DNA of 26,937 nt from contig CAWUXI010000051.1 of NCBI GenBank assembly GCA_963926405.1, positions 1-26,937 of the forward strand, written 5' to 3'. The notes beneath the pieces are model-generated. The model worked only from the letters and a program-made list of their open reading frames with translations. It searched no databases and was not told the origin of the DNA. Of this stretch, positions 15,259 to 22,704 are shown one piece after another. Both the position numbers and the translations under genes were made by a program. The stretch is from CALSMU01 sp963926405. Lineage in GTDB: Bacteria; Bacteroidota; Bacteroidia; Flavobacteriales_D; Parvicellaceae. The stretch's first letter is position 1; each line of letters opens with the position of its first letter.

Positions 15259-15660
15259 CTAAAAATCAAATTTTGTAACCTCTATAACCTGAACAGGGCA
15301 GCGAAGTAAATCTTGGTAATACAAGCCCAGGTCTTGCATGTCATCGTCCCCTACTTCGAAAGACCATTTTATTTGAATCACTGTTTTCATGCTTATCATG
15401 CTGTCCAATAATTTCATCAACCCTGTTATTACAGAAACAGAACTACTATTTACATAAAGTAATCCCAAATGTACGTCAGTCTTTGGAGCAGGATTTAATG
15501 AGTATTCAGCGAGCCATCTGGTAAAGTGATAATAGAATGCCACAGAATTTTCTGGAAATGATTTTCCCTCAATACGAATTTCCCCAGTATCCTTATTTAA
15601 AATAATATGTGGAGTTTTAGCCGAAGAAGCGATTTCTATATTTTTATATTCAAAATCCAT
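15259..15660 (-). CDS. SiaC family regulatory phosphoprotein (DUF1987)
   Basis: A 133-residue soluble protein. The N-terminal region T-P-H-I-I-L-N-K-D with TGEIRIEGKSFPEN matches the start of DUF1987/SiaC proteins; the central LLYVNSSSVSV stretch corresponds to the Y-F-N-T/S-S-S motif. In Pseudomonas aeruginosa SiaC a Thr in that motif is phosphorylated by SiaB and dephosphorylated by SiaA, and unphosphorylated SiaC activates the diguanylate cyclase SiaD. Here the equivalent position appears to be S72. No siaA, siaB or siaD homologue lies in the window; the neighbours are a K+ channel gene 15 bases downstream and a DUF4249 lipoprotein gene 51 bases upstream. Family membership is fairly sure, but the partner and signal are unknown. 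Confidence 0.82.
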   Translation of the reverse strand: MDFEYKNIEIASSAKTPHIILNKDTGEIRIEGKSFPENSVAFYYHFTRWLAEYSLNPAPKTDVHLGLLYVNSSSVSVITGLMKLLDSMISMKTVIQIKWSFEVGDDDMQDLGLYYQDLLRCPVQVIEVTKFDF

Positions 15661-15711
15661 TAGATTCTTTATCGCAATATAGGAATAATATATCTTATAG
15701 CTTACAGTTTG

Positions 15712-16506
15712 TTAAGGTTCTATTACAATAGACCCCTTTGATATTGCATATCCTCCAAAAAAACCTAATGAATTACCGGTCAGATTACTAAGGGGGTTCC
15801 CGGGTGCAGCAGACGTTCCATTCACGCCACTTGCGATTTCGCTTAAGACTTTTAAGTATTTGTATGTTCCTTTGTCAATTTCAATAAACTCTACTTCTAG
15901 GACGTCATAGTCTTTTACTTCAACATCAAATAATGGGTATTGAGTTTCAATTCCATTTATAAGTAAATCGTCTAATAAGATAATCTGCTTTTCTTTATAC
16001 CCATTTATTATAGGCTTAAACCTGTAGAAGTTTTCTTCAGCTCCTTCGTCTGACCAATGCATTAATACAAACCATGCAGGATCTCCAAAACCACTGGAAT
16101 TCCAGAAATAAGACAAAGAATCTAAATGAGTAGTGTCAGGGAGGTATGTACTTCCTGTTATAGTTTGATTTTCTGCAATGACTTCAAGATTATATGTTGT
16201 TTTTAATTGTCCAATTAGTGTCGGGTTTGTATAATATCCATTTGCAGTTTCTGACATAACAAATGATGCGCCATTATCATCGGTAATAGTTACGTTTGCT
16301 CCAGTTACTGCTTCGAAATCATTGCTTTGGTAAAACCCTCCTGATTTTGAAAGAATAACATAGTTTTGAATAGAATCATTTGAAACGATAGCATCAACAA
16401 CGATCTTTTGGTCCGCTTCATTCAAATCAATAAGTATTACTTTTTCACACGAAGTATTGAACATCAATAACCACAATGCAATTATATATGTGTATAGCGC
16501 TTTCAT
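15712..16506 (-). CDS. DUF4249 outer-membrane lipoprotein, TonB-receptor partner
   Basis: A 264-residue lipoprotein: hydrophobic residues 5-15, lipobox F-N-T-S-C with lipidated C20, then CEKVILIDLNEADQKIVVDAIV, the usual opening of DUF4249 proteins. The rest is beta-rich, with a motif TYLPDTTHLDSLSY in the middle. It starts two bases after the TonB-dependent receptor gene ends, so both are on one transcript. Family knowledge: DUF4249 genes are usually found beside CarboxypepD_reg-type TonB-dependent receptors in Bacteroidota, and a substrate-capturing lid or accessory role similar to SusD is often assumed. The substrate cannot be read from the sequence. At 264 residues it is on the short side for the family. 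Confidence 0.85.
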   Translation of the reverse strand: MKALYTYIIALWLLMFNTSCEKVILIDLNEADQKIVVDAIVSNDSIQNYVILSKSGGFYQSNDFEAVTGANVTITDDNGASFVMSETANGYYTNPTLIGQLKTTYNLEVIAENQTITGSTYLPDTTHLDSLSYFWNSSGFGDPAWFVLMHWSDEGAEENFYRFKPIINGYKEKQIILLDDLLINGIETQYPLFDVEVKDYDVLEVEFIEIDKGTYKYLKVLSEIASGVNGTSAAPGNPLSNLTGNSLGFFGGYAISKGSIVIEP

Positions 16507-16508
16507 AG

Positions 16509-18866
16509 TTAAAATTTAAAGTTGTAAGCAATTGACGGTATTATTTTGAAAAGAGCTAGTTGCACAGCATCCGTTTGTCCTGGGTTTGTTTCACTTTCTT
16601 GAAATGAGATTTGATAAGCATTTTCTCTTGCATAAGCATTATAAACAGAAAAGTTCCAGTTGGACTCCCATTTCTTTTTAACCTTTATTTCTTTTTGTGT
16701 TTCTGGGTCAATAGCTGTTTTAAACTTATCGTTGTATAATGTAACCCCTATATCAAGTCTATGATAATCTGGCATCCTATATCCATTTCTTTCTGTGTAA
16801 TAGTTGGCGACAATACCATCTACTTCGTACTTTCCACTGGGGAAAGTAACTGCGTTGCCAGTATAATATACCCAGCTTGCGGATGCCTTTACTTTTTCAG
16901 AAAATGAATACATTGCAACTATTGAAATGTCGTGAATCCTGTCTTGTCTTGCAGGAAACCAATTGGCAGAATTAATATCTTCAAATTTCTTTTCTGTACG
17001 CGCCAATGTATAGCCGAGCCAACCCGTAAGCTTTCCTTTATTTTTTCGAATTAATATCTCTGCTCCATAGGCTCTTCCAACTCCATAGGCAAGCTGACCC
17101 TCTACGAATTCGTTTAACAAAACCTCTGCTCCTGTTCTGTAATCTATCAAATTATTCATAGGCTTGTAATAAGATTCAACAGAAAATTCGTACGTATTGT
17201 CTTTAAAGTTTCTAAAATATCCAACTGTAAATTGGTCAGAAAGCTGGGGTTTAATATTGTTACTACTTGGCATCCAGATATCGGTAGGGCTAGAAGTAGT
17301 TGAATTAGAGAGCAAGTGAAGGTACTGGTACCCTCTGGAATAAGACGCCTTCATAGAGCTATATTCATCCACCATGCAGGTAACAGCTATTCGAGGCTCT
17401 AAGCCATGGTATTTTTGAAAAATTTCATTTTTACCATAGTATGTGGTGTCTTCAATTTCACCATTTTCATTATAACTATAAACGTCTTGCTCTCCAATGG
17501 CATAAAAAGAGGAATATCTTAAGCCATAGTTAGCGGATAGTCTATTTGATATTTTCCATTCATCCAAAAGATAAGCGGCACCTTCAACAGACCTTTTATC
17601 TTGAACATTCAAATCAGCAATTACCCCATCAGGAACAATACTATTTATGCCTCCGGGAGAAATTTTGTGTGTGAGTATATTGAATCCAAATTTTACATTG
17701 TGCTTGTCGTTTGCAAACCATTGGTAGTCTTGTTTAAATGTCCAGTCTTTTATTACTGAGGCTATTTCAAAACCTGGCCCACCTATGGTGATTTTATAAT
17801 CATAATTACTATAAATAATAGAGGTATTAGAAAACAGCTTGTTGGAGTAAATATGATTCCATCGCAAAGTTCCAGTTGTATTTCCCCATTCGAATCCAAA
17901 AGATTCTCCGAATCCAAATTTATCTTGCCCGAAGTAACCCGAAAGAAAAACTCTATCTTTTTCTCCAAAAGAATAGTTTGCTTTTGCGTTGATATCGTAA
18001 AAATAAAGTGTTGACTCTCTTCTAGAGGAATCCTTAGAAAGCTTTAAGAAAGTATCAGCATAAGTTCTTCTTCCCGAGACAAAAAAGGATCCTTTGTCCT
18101 TAACTATTGGGGCTTCTATTAATAGTCTCGATGAAATTAAGCCTATCCCACCAGAAGTGCTAAATTTTTTGCTATTCCCTTCTTTCATTTTTATATCCAT
18201 TACCGAAGACAACCTTCCTCCGTATTCTGCAGGAATTCCTCCTTTCATTAGGTTTATGTCTTTCAATGCGTCAGAATTAAACACCGAAAAGAAACCCAAT
18301 AAATGTGAAGCATTATAAACCGGAGCTTCGTCCAATAGAATTAAGTTTTGATCTGAAGCACCGCCTCTAACATTAAACCCAGAACTCCCCTCACCGGCAC
18401 TTTGAACTCCCGGCAATAAAGTGACGGTTTTCAAAACATCTTTTTCTCCAAAAAGCACAGGAATAGTTTCAATGTCTTTTGGCTTTAGTCGAACTGTACT
18501 TCCATTTGTGTTCGTTACGTTTTCGTCTTCTTTTTCAGCTGTAATATCAAGTGCTTTCATTACCTCCGAGCTATTGGCGAGCTCTAAACTCATCACTATG
18601 TTTTTATCAAGGTCAATTTTTTTGTCAACAGTATTGTACCCAACATAGCTAAAGGAAATCGTGTATTCATCCTTTGGAAGGGTAATGGAATAAAACCCAT
18701 AACTGTTTGTTACAGCTCCTACACCATTTAAATTTGCTACTGTTACATAAACCCCAATTAAATCTTCCCCGTCTGTTGAATCTTTTATAGTGCCAGATAC
18801 AGTAAATTTATCTTGCCCCGACATGAGTTGGGCTGAAAAAATTATTGTTAAAAGTAAAAATCTCAT
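16509..18866 (-). CDS. TonB-dependent receptor with carboxypeptidase-regulatory-like domain
   Basis: A 785-residue outer-membrane active transporter powered by TonB/ExbBD. Order from the chosen start: signal peptide 1-18; a CarboxypepD_reg-like beta domain about 22-97 (FTVSGTIKDSTDG, SYVGY); a plug domain about 130-233 with LLPGVQSAGEGSSGFNVRGG, LILLDEAPVYN and GGIPAEYGGRLSSV; then the beta barrel to the C-terminal residue Phe, as expected for BAM-assembled proteins. The start is the ATG at 18866 because it opens directly into the signal peptide; the frame extends upstream to 18914 but that part is unlike a leader and overlaps an inverted repeat. The DUF4249 gene follows after two bases. Substrate unknown: no haem, siderophore or glycan gene is nearby. 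Confidence 0.93.
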   Translation of the reverse strand: MRFLLLTIIFSAQLMSGQDKFTVSGTIKDSTDGEDLIGVYVTVANLNGVGAVTNSYGFYSITLPKDEYTISFSYVGYNTVDKKIDLDKNIVMSLELANSSEVMKALDITAEKEDENVTNTNGSTVRLKPKDIETIPVLFGEKDVLKTVTLLPGVQSAGEGSSGFNVRGGASDQNLILLDEAPVYNASHLLGFFSVFNSDALKDINLMKGGIPAEYGGRLSSVMDIKMKEGNSKKFSTSGGIGLISSRLLIEAPIVKDKGSFFVSGRRTYADTFLKLSKDSSRRESTLYFYDINAKANYSFGEKDRVFLSGYFGQDKFGFGESFGFEWGNTTGTLRWNHIYSNKLFSNTSIIYSNYDYKITIGGPGFEIASVIKDWTFKQDYQWFANDKHNVKFGFNILTHKISPGGINSIVPDGVIADLNVQDKRSVEGAAYLLDEWKISNRLSANYGLRYSSFYAIGEQDVYSYNENGEIEDTTYYGKNEIFQKYHGLEPRIAVTCMVDEYSSMKASYSRGYQYLHLLSNSTTSSPTDIWMPSSNNIKPQLSDQFTVGYFRNFKDNTYEFSVESYYKPMNNLIDYRTGAEVLLNEFVEGQLAYGVGRAYGAEILIRKNKGKLTGWLGYTLARTEKKFEDINSANWFPARQDRIHDISIVAMYSFSEKVKASASWVYYTGNAVTFPSGKYEVDGIVANYYTERNGYRMPDYHRLDIGVTLYNDKFKTAIDPETQKEIKVKKKWESNWNFSVYNAYARENAYQISFQESETNPGQTDAVQLALFKIIPSIAYNFKF

Positions 18867-18881
18867 TATAGATACGTTTAG

Positions 18882-18915
18882 CTTGTTTAATGAAAGTGGT
18901 GTAAAGTTAAACAAG
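18882..18915. promoter_or_regulatory. Inverted repeat upstream of the TonB-dependent receptor gene
   Basis: A perfect 9-bp inverted repeat CTTGTTTAA / TTAAACAAG with a 16-base spacer lies 16-49 bases before the receptor ATG, in the 76-base gap after the marC-family gene. A TAACTTTA sequence (18909-18902), a near match to TAnnTTTG, overlaps the right arm. It could be an operator for a dimeric regulator or a weak terminator of the upstream unit. Confidence 0.35.
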
Positions 18916-18942
18916 TTTATTTCAATTTACTATAAAATTTTG

Positions 18943-19545
18943 TTAAAATAACTCTTTTCCATTCGTTGTAAACAGCTTTATAGCAATGGCAAGAAGTATT
19001 ATTCCGAAAACTTTTTCCACCACAGCCATTCCGCCTTTTCCTAAGAATTTTTCAATCCTAGTTGTAAGCTTTAAAACCACAAAAACGACTATGAGGTTTA
19101 AAACAATGGCGGCTAGAATATTAACCTGCGCAAACTCTGCTCTCAGAGAAATAATAGACGTCATTGTGCCTGCTCCAGCAATTACTGGAAATGCTAAAGG
19201 CACGACGGAGGCAGTTCGTGACGAAGAACTGTCCTGTTTGTTTTTAAATATCTCTATTCCTAAAACCATCTCTAAGGCCATAAAAAACAGAACAAACGAA
19301 CCTGCTACAGCAAACTCGTTAATTCCAACCCCAATAACACCTAAAATAGATTCTCCTAAAAAAAGGAAGCCAATCATTATTAAGGTTGAAACTGCTGTTG
19401 CTCTGAGGGGATGAATAGACCCAGCAGTTTGCTTAATTTTAATAATAATAGGCATAGAGCCTATTATATCAATAACTGCAAATAATACCATGGATGCTAC
19501 TCCGACTTCTCTTAAGTCAAATCCAAAAAAAATTGATGCGAACAT
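18943..19545 (-). CDS. MarC family integral membrane protein
   Basis: A 200-residue inner-membrane protein with about six hydrophobic helices. Family features seen: LFAVIDIIGSMPIIIKI near the N-terminus (usually F-x-x-xNP-G-P in other members), MALEMVLGIEIF, and the central PLAFPVIAGAGTMTSI loop that is the hallmark of MarC proteins. The family is widespread and was once linked to multiple antibiotic resistance, but that link was later withdrawn; its transport function is unknown. The gene starts two bases after purN ends, so it is presumably co-transcribed with it. Note IDIIGS in place of the common D-P-x-G/N-P motif, a variation in an otherwise typical protein. Confidence 0.9.
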   Translation of the reverse strand: MFASIFFGFDLREVGVASMVLFAVIDIIGSMPIIIKIKQTAGSIHPLRATAVSTLIMIGFLFLGESILGVIGVGINEFAVAGSFVLFFMALEMVLGIEIFKNKQDSSSSRTASVVPLAFPVIAGAGTMTSIISLRAEFAQVNILAAIVLNLIVVFVVLKLTTRIEKFLGKGGMAVVEKVFGIILLAIAIKLFTTNGKELF

Positions 19546-19547
19546 AT

Positions 19548-20117
19548 TTATTTGATTTTTAAGATGTATTCTTCGATTGTTTTCGGGAAATATGCTTTTT
19601 CCAAATCACTTATTTTTTCTGACAACTCTTTTGCAGAATCACTTTCCGATAATGAGCAATCAAACTGGGCAATTACAGCTCCATCGTCATACTTTTCATT
19701 TACCAAGTGAATTGTAATACCTGACTCTTTTTCTTTATCTGTAATTACAGCATTATGCACATGCATTCCATACATTCCTTTTCCTCCATACTTTGGTAAT
19801 AAAGCAGGATGTACATTAATTATTTTATTCGGAAATAAGTCAATTAAACTTTCAGGAACTTTTAATAAGAACCCAGCCAAGACCAATAATTGAACCTTGT
19901 TCTCTGCTAAAAATTCTTCGACTTTAACAGATGATATAAATTCTTGCTTACTAAAAATTAAAGTGGGAATGTTTTCATTTTTCGCATGATCTAAAGCTCC
20001 TGCGGTTTCCTTATTGGAAAGCACTGCCACTACATTGATTATGTCGTTTGCCTTAAAATACTGAATAATGTTGCAAACATTACTTCCTGTTCCAGAGGCA
20101 AATAAAGCTATGTTCAT
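19548..20117 (-). CDS. purN: Phosphoribosylglycinamide formyltransferase PurN
   Basis: A 189-residue cytosolic enzyme of purine synthesis that transfers the formyl group from 10-formyltetrahydrofolate to GAR. Motifs: N-terminal phosphate-binding ALFASGTGSNV; catalytic N101 and H103 in NVHPALLPKYGG, corresponding to E. coli N106 and H108; and D144 in KYDDGAVIAQ, corresponding to E. coli D144. Length matches the family. The start is the ATG at 20117, which begins the first beta strand. It is the first gene of the leftward run and is preceded by a good promoter box at 20148-20141. It lies divergent from the nitroreductase-acpP-fabF-rnc block. Confidence 0.96.
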   Translation of the reverse strand: MNIALFASGTGSNVCNIIQYFKANDIINVVAVLSNKETAGALDHAKNENIPTLIFSKQEFISSVKVEEFLAENKVQLLVLAGFLLKVPESLIDLFPNKIINVHPALLPKYGGKGMYGMHVHNAVITDKEKESGITIHLVNEKYDDGAVIAQFDCSLSESDSAKELSEKISDLEKAYFPKTIEEYILKIK

Positions 20118-20140
20118 TTCACGTGTTTAGTGGTTCAGCG

Positions 20141-20148
20141 CAAAGATA
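20141..20148 (-). promoter_or_regulatory. Promoter -7 box upstream of purN
   Basis: TATCTTTG on the minus strand, a perfect TAnnTTTG box, 24 bases before the purN ATG. A clear TTTG box at the usual distance is not seen; the upstream region is T-rich instead. Confidence 0.42.
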
Positions 20149-20397
20149 AATCCAAAACATATAAAAAAGTGAGAAAAAGCAGATATTTTTCCCCTTACAA
20201 AAGTTATTTTCCCTTTGTAATAATGGCGTATGTTTTACGAATCGCTTTATCTGCGACTTCCGCTATTAATATCTTTCCATACAATTCCCAACTTGAAAAC
20301 TCAATTTTCGCAATAGGTTTTATATAAAAACCCGCAAATAATAGACGGCCGCTGGATTTCTTTTTATATTTTTAAACAAAACACAACCTACCCAAAG

Positions 20398-21072
20398 ATG
20401 AGCGATAGCAAATATCCTTTTATTAAATATGTTCCCATTGGTTTAACGGAGGATCAATCGGTGGAAAAAAGTTTGTCTTTTTGCCATTTAATGGAAAAAA
20501 GAAGAAGTATCCGACAGTTTTCGAATAGCCCAGTAAGCAAGAAAATAATAGAAAACATTATCTTAACAGCCTCTTCTGCGCCATCAGGAGCGCACAAACA
20601 ACCTTGGTCTTTTTGTGTTATTTCAAATGCAGAACTAAAAAGTAGAATAAGAGCATTGGCTGAAAATGAAGAAAAAATTAGTTACGCAGGAAGGATGAGT
20701 GATTCTTGGATTAGAGATTTGGAGCCTTTAGGGACAACTTGGGTGAAAGAATTTATAGATATTGCGCCTTGGGTAATAATTGTTATGAAAAAAGCGTATG
20801 ATTTTGACCAAAACGGGGATAAATTAAACAATTACTACGTAAATGAAAGTGTCGGGATCGCTTCTGGGTTTTTAATTGCTGCAATTCACAACGCTGGATT
20901 AGTCACTTTAACACACACTCCAAGCCCAATGAATTTCCTAATAAACGTCTTAAATAGGCCTGCAAATGAACGCCCTTACTTGTTGCTACCAGTGGGTTAT
21001 CCAGATAAAAATGCTTTTGTTCCTGATTTAAAAAGAAAAGATTTATCAGAAGTGGTTACTTACTACGAATAA
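20398..21072 (+). CDS. Nitroreductase-fold flavoprotein, iodotyrosine deiodinase (IYD)-like
   Basis: A 224-residue FMN enzyme of the nitroreductase superfamily. FMN-binding parts: KRRSIRQFSNSPV (34-46), SSAPSGAHKQPW (59-70) and LLLPVGYP (195-202). Unlike general nitroreductases it has the IYD lid: E92, Y96 and K117, with the spacing (4 and 21) of human E157, Y161 and K182, which clamp the zwitterion of the halotyrosine. The lid also has GRMSDSWIRDLEPLGTTWVK, and the C-terminus VPDLKRKDL matches IYD. TLTHTPSPMN replaces TVTTTPLNCG of the vertebrate enzyme. There is no membrane anchor, as in bacterial homologues. Expected reaction: reductive dehalogenation of halotyrosines; the physiological substrate here is unknown. 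It stands alone between divergent purN and acpP; the 3' end forms a long palindrome. Confidence 0.88.
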   Translation: MSDSKYPFIKYVPIGLTEDQSVEKSLSFCHLMEKRRSIRQFSNSPVSKKIIENIILTASSAPSGAHKQPWSFCVISNAELKSRIRALAENEEKISYAGRMSDSWIRDLEPLGTTWVKEFIDIAPWVIIVMKKAYDFDQNGDKLNNYYVNESVGIASGFLIAAIHNAGLVTLTHTPSPMNFLINVLNRPANERPYLLLPVGYPDKNAFVPDLKRKDLSEVVTYYE

Positions 21073-21097
21073 GTTTTTAAAAACTTATTCGTAGTAA
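21060..21097. terminator. 38-base perfect palindrome covering the end and stop codon of the IYD-like gene
   Basis: The two halves (21060-21078 and 21079-21097) are exact reverse complements, 19 bases each with no spacer. The left half encodes the last Tyr-Tyr-Glu and the stop codon. As RNA it would fold into a strong stem of about 17 bp with an AT-rich tip. There is no T tract after it, so it may be a bidirectional or non-canonical terminator or an mRNA-protecting 3' structure. Confidence 0.6.
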
Positions 21098-21113
21098 CTT
21101 TAGTGAAAAGAAT

Positions 21114-21144
21114 TTTGTTGGATTAACGAAATGTATTTTATTTG
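21114..21144 (+). promoter_or_regulatory. Promoter of the acpP-fabF-rnc operon
   Basis: TTTG (21114-21117), 19 bases, then TTTATTTG (21137-21144), which matches TAnnTTTG in five of six fixed positions. The ATG of acpP lies 33 bases downstream of the box. It follows the palindrome that ends the preceding gene, as expected for a new transcription unit. Confidence 0.5.
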
Positions 21145-21176
21145 CAACAACATATTAAATTATAAAAACAAAAATC

Positions 21177-21410
21177 ATGTCAGATATTAAATCAAGAGTT
21201 ATCTCAATTATCGTTGATAAATTGGGTGTAGATGAAGGAGAAGTAACTTCAGAAGCAAGTTTTACAAACGATCTAGGAGCAGATTCTTTAGACACTGTAG
21301 AATTGATTATGGAATTCGAAAAAGAATTCAATATTGCTATTCCAGACGATCAAGCAGAAAAGATCGCTACTGTAGGTGATGCTATCTCTTATATTGGAGC
21401 TAACAAATAA
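21177..21410 (+). CDS. acpP: Acyl carrier protein
   Basis: A 77-residue acidic protein that carries fatty-acyl chains on a 4'-phosphopantetheine arm in type II fatty acid synthesis. The attachment Ser is S37 in the invariant GADSLDTVEL motif; helix I (residues 3-15), helix II (D36 onward, VELIMEFEKEF) and the C-terminal helix (KIATVGDAISYI) are all in place. Length is standard. It heads the operon with fabF, 34 bases downstream, and rnc; this order is common in bacteria. Upstream bases are A-rich and lack a Shine-Dalgarno. Confidence 0.97.
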   Translation: MSDIKSRVISIIVDKLGVDEGEVTSEASFTNDLGADSLDTVELIMEFEKEFNIAIPDDQAEKIATVGDAISYIGANK

Positions 21411-21444
21411 CTTTATATTTCTTTTTTAACTTCTATAAGCTATT

Positions 21445-22698
21445 ATGGAAAAGAAGCGCGTTGTTGTAACAGGAATGGGAGCATTGACTCCGATTGGCAA
21501 TACTCTAGATGAGTTTTGGAACAATCTTATTAATGGAGTAAGCGGTGCTGCGCCGATTCAGCAATTTGACGCTTCTAATTTTAAAACACAATTTGCTTGT
21601 GAAATTAAAGGGTTTGATATTGAAACTATTATGCATAGAAAAGAGGCTAGGAAACTAGACCCCTTTTCTCAATATGCCATTGCTACTGCAACTGAGGCCA
21701 TGGAAGATTCTGGACTAAATCTTGAAAAAGTAAATTTAGACAGAGTTGGAGTTATTTGGGGTTCAGGTATTGGAGGTTTAAAAACTTTCCAAGAAGAGTG
21801 CTTCAATTTTAAAGATGGAGATGGAACCCCTAAGTTCAATCCTTTCTTTATCCCTAAAATGATTGTAGATATTGCTGCAGGGCACATCTCTATTAAGTAT
21901 GGCCTTAGAGGGCCAAACTATGTTACTGTGTCAGCTTGTGCGTCAGCTACAAATGCTATGATTGATTGCTTAATGCACATACAATTAGGCAAGGTTGATG
22001 TGATGGTAACTGGAGGTTCTGAAGCTGCAGTTAACATTGCGGGTATTGGAGGTTTTAATGCGCTGCAAGCACTTTCTAAAAGAAATGACTCCCCAGAGAC
22101 AGCTTCAAGACCCTTTGATGCAACCCGCGATGGTTTTGTTTTGGGAGAAGGGGCTGGAGCTTTAATTTTTGAAGAATTAGAGCACGCCAAAGCAAGAGGT
22201 GCAAAAATATATGCTGAAGTTGTTGGGGGTGGAATGACTGCTGATGCACATCATATAACAGCTCCGCATCCGGATGGAATAGGAGCTTCAAGTGTAATGA
22301 GGCTCGCTTTAGAAGATGCTGGACTGGACCCCACTGCTGTTGATTATGTTAATGTGCATGGAACATCAACCCCACTTGGAGATGTTGCTGAAACAAAAGC
22401 AATTAAGGAAGTGTTCGGAGAACATGCTTACAAGCTTAATATTAGCTCAACCAAATCAATGACGGGTCACTTATTAGGAGCAGCAGGAGCGATTGAGGCA
22501 ATTGCTTGTGTAAAAGCAGTTCAAGAAGATATTGTTCCGCCAACAATTAACTTTGAGCACGAAGACGAAAATATTGACTACAACTTGAATTTTACCTTTC
22601 ACAAGGCAGAAAAGAGAATAGTTAATGTTGCCTTAAGCAATACGTTTGGATTTGGAGGCCACAATACATCTGTGATTGTGAAAAAATACGTTGACTAA
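21445..22698 (+). CDS. fabF: Beta-ketoacyl-[acyl-carrier-protein] synthase II
   Basis: A 417-residue condensing enzyme that extends acyl-ACP with malonyl-ACP in fatty acid elongation. The N-terminus KRVVVTGMGALTPIGN is typical. The active site is complete: nucleophile C165 in VSACASATNAM, H305 in NVHGTSTPLGD, K337 in STKSMTGH and H342 in GHLLGAAGAIEA. The C-terminal loop NTFGFGGHNTS is intact. It sits directly behind acpP, its substrate carrier, and six bases before the start of rnc. FabF is preferred over FabB because of the linkage to acpP and the overall length. Confidence 0.97.
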   Translation: MEKKRVVVTGMGALTPIGNTLDEFWNNLINGVSGAAPIQQFDASNFKTQFACEIKGFDIETIMHRKEARKLDPFSQYAIATATEAMEDSGLNLEKVNLDRVGVIWGSGIGGLKTFQEECFNFKDGDGTPKFNPFFIPKMIVDIAAGHISIKYGLRGPNYVTVSACASATNAMIDCLMHIQLGKVDVMVTGGSEAAVNIAGIGGFNALQALSKRNDSPETASRPFDATRDGFVLGEGAGALIFEELEHAKARGAKIYAEVVGGGMTADAHHITAPHPDGIGASSVMRLALEDAGLDPTAVDYVNVHGTSTPLGDVAETKAIKEVFGEHAYKLNISSTKSMTGHLLGAAGAIEAIACVKAVQEDIVPPTINFEHEDENIDYNLNFTFHKAEKRIVNVALSNTFGFGGHNTSVIVKKYVD

Positions 22699-22704
22699 AT
22701 AGTC

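Noticed and set aside
18986..19414. 142-codon plus-strand open frame opposite the marC-family gene
   Set aside because: It lies wholly inside the well-supported MarC coding region on the other strand; its apparent Pro/Thr/Lys-rich sequence is an antisense artefact.
20130..20327. 65-codon plus-strand open frame between purN and the IYD-like gene
   Set aside because: It overlaps the purN promoter region, has a composition unlike its neighbours and no recognisable motif.
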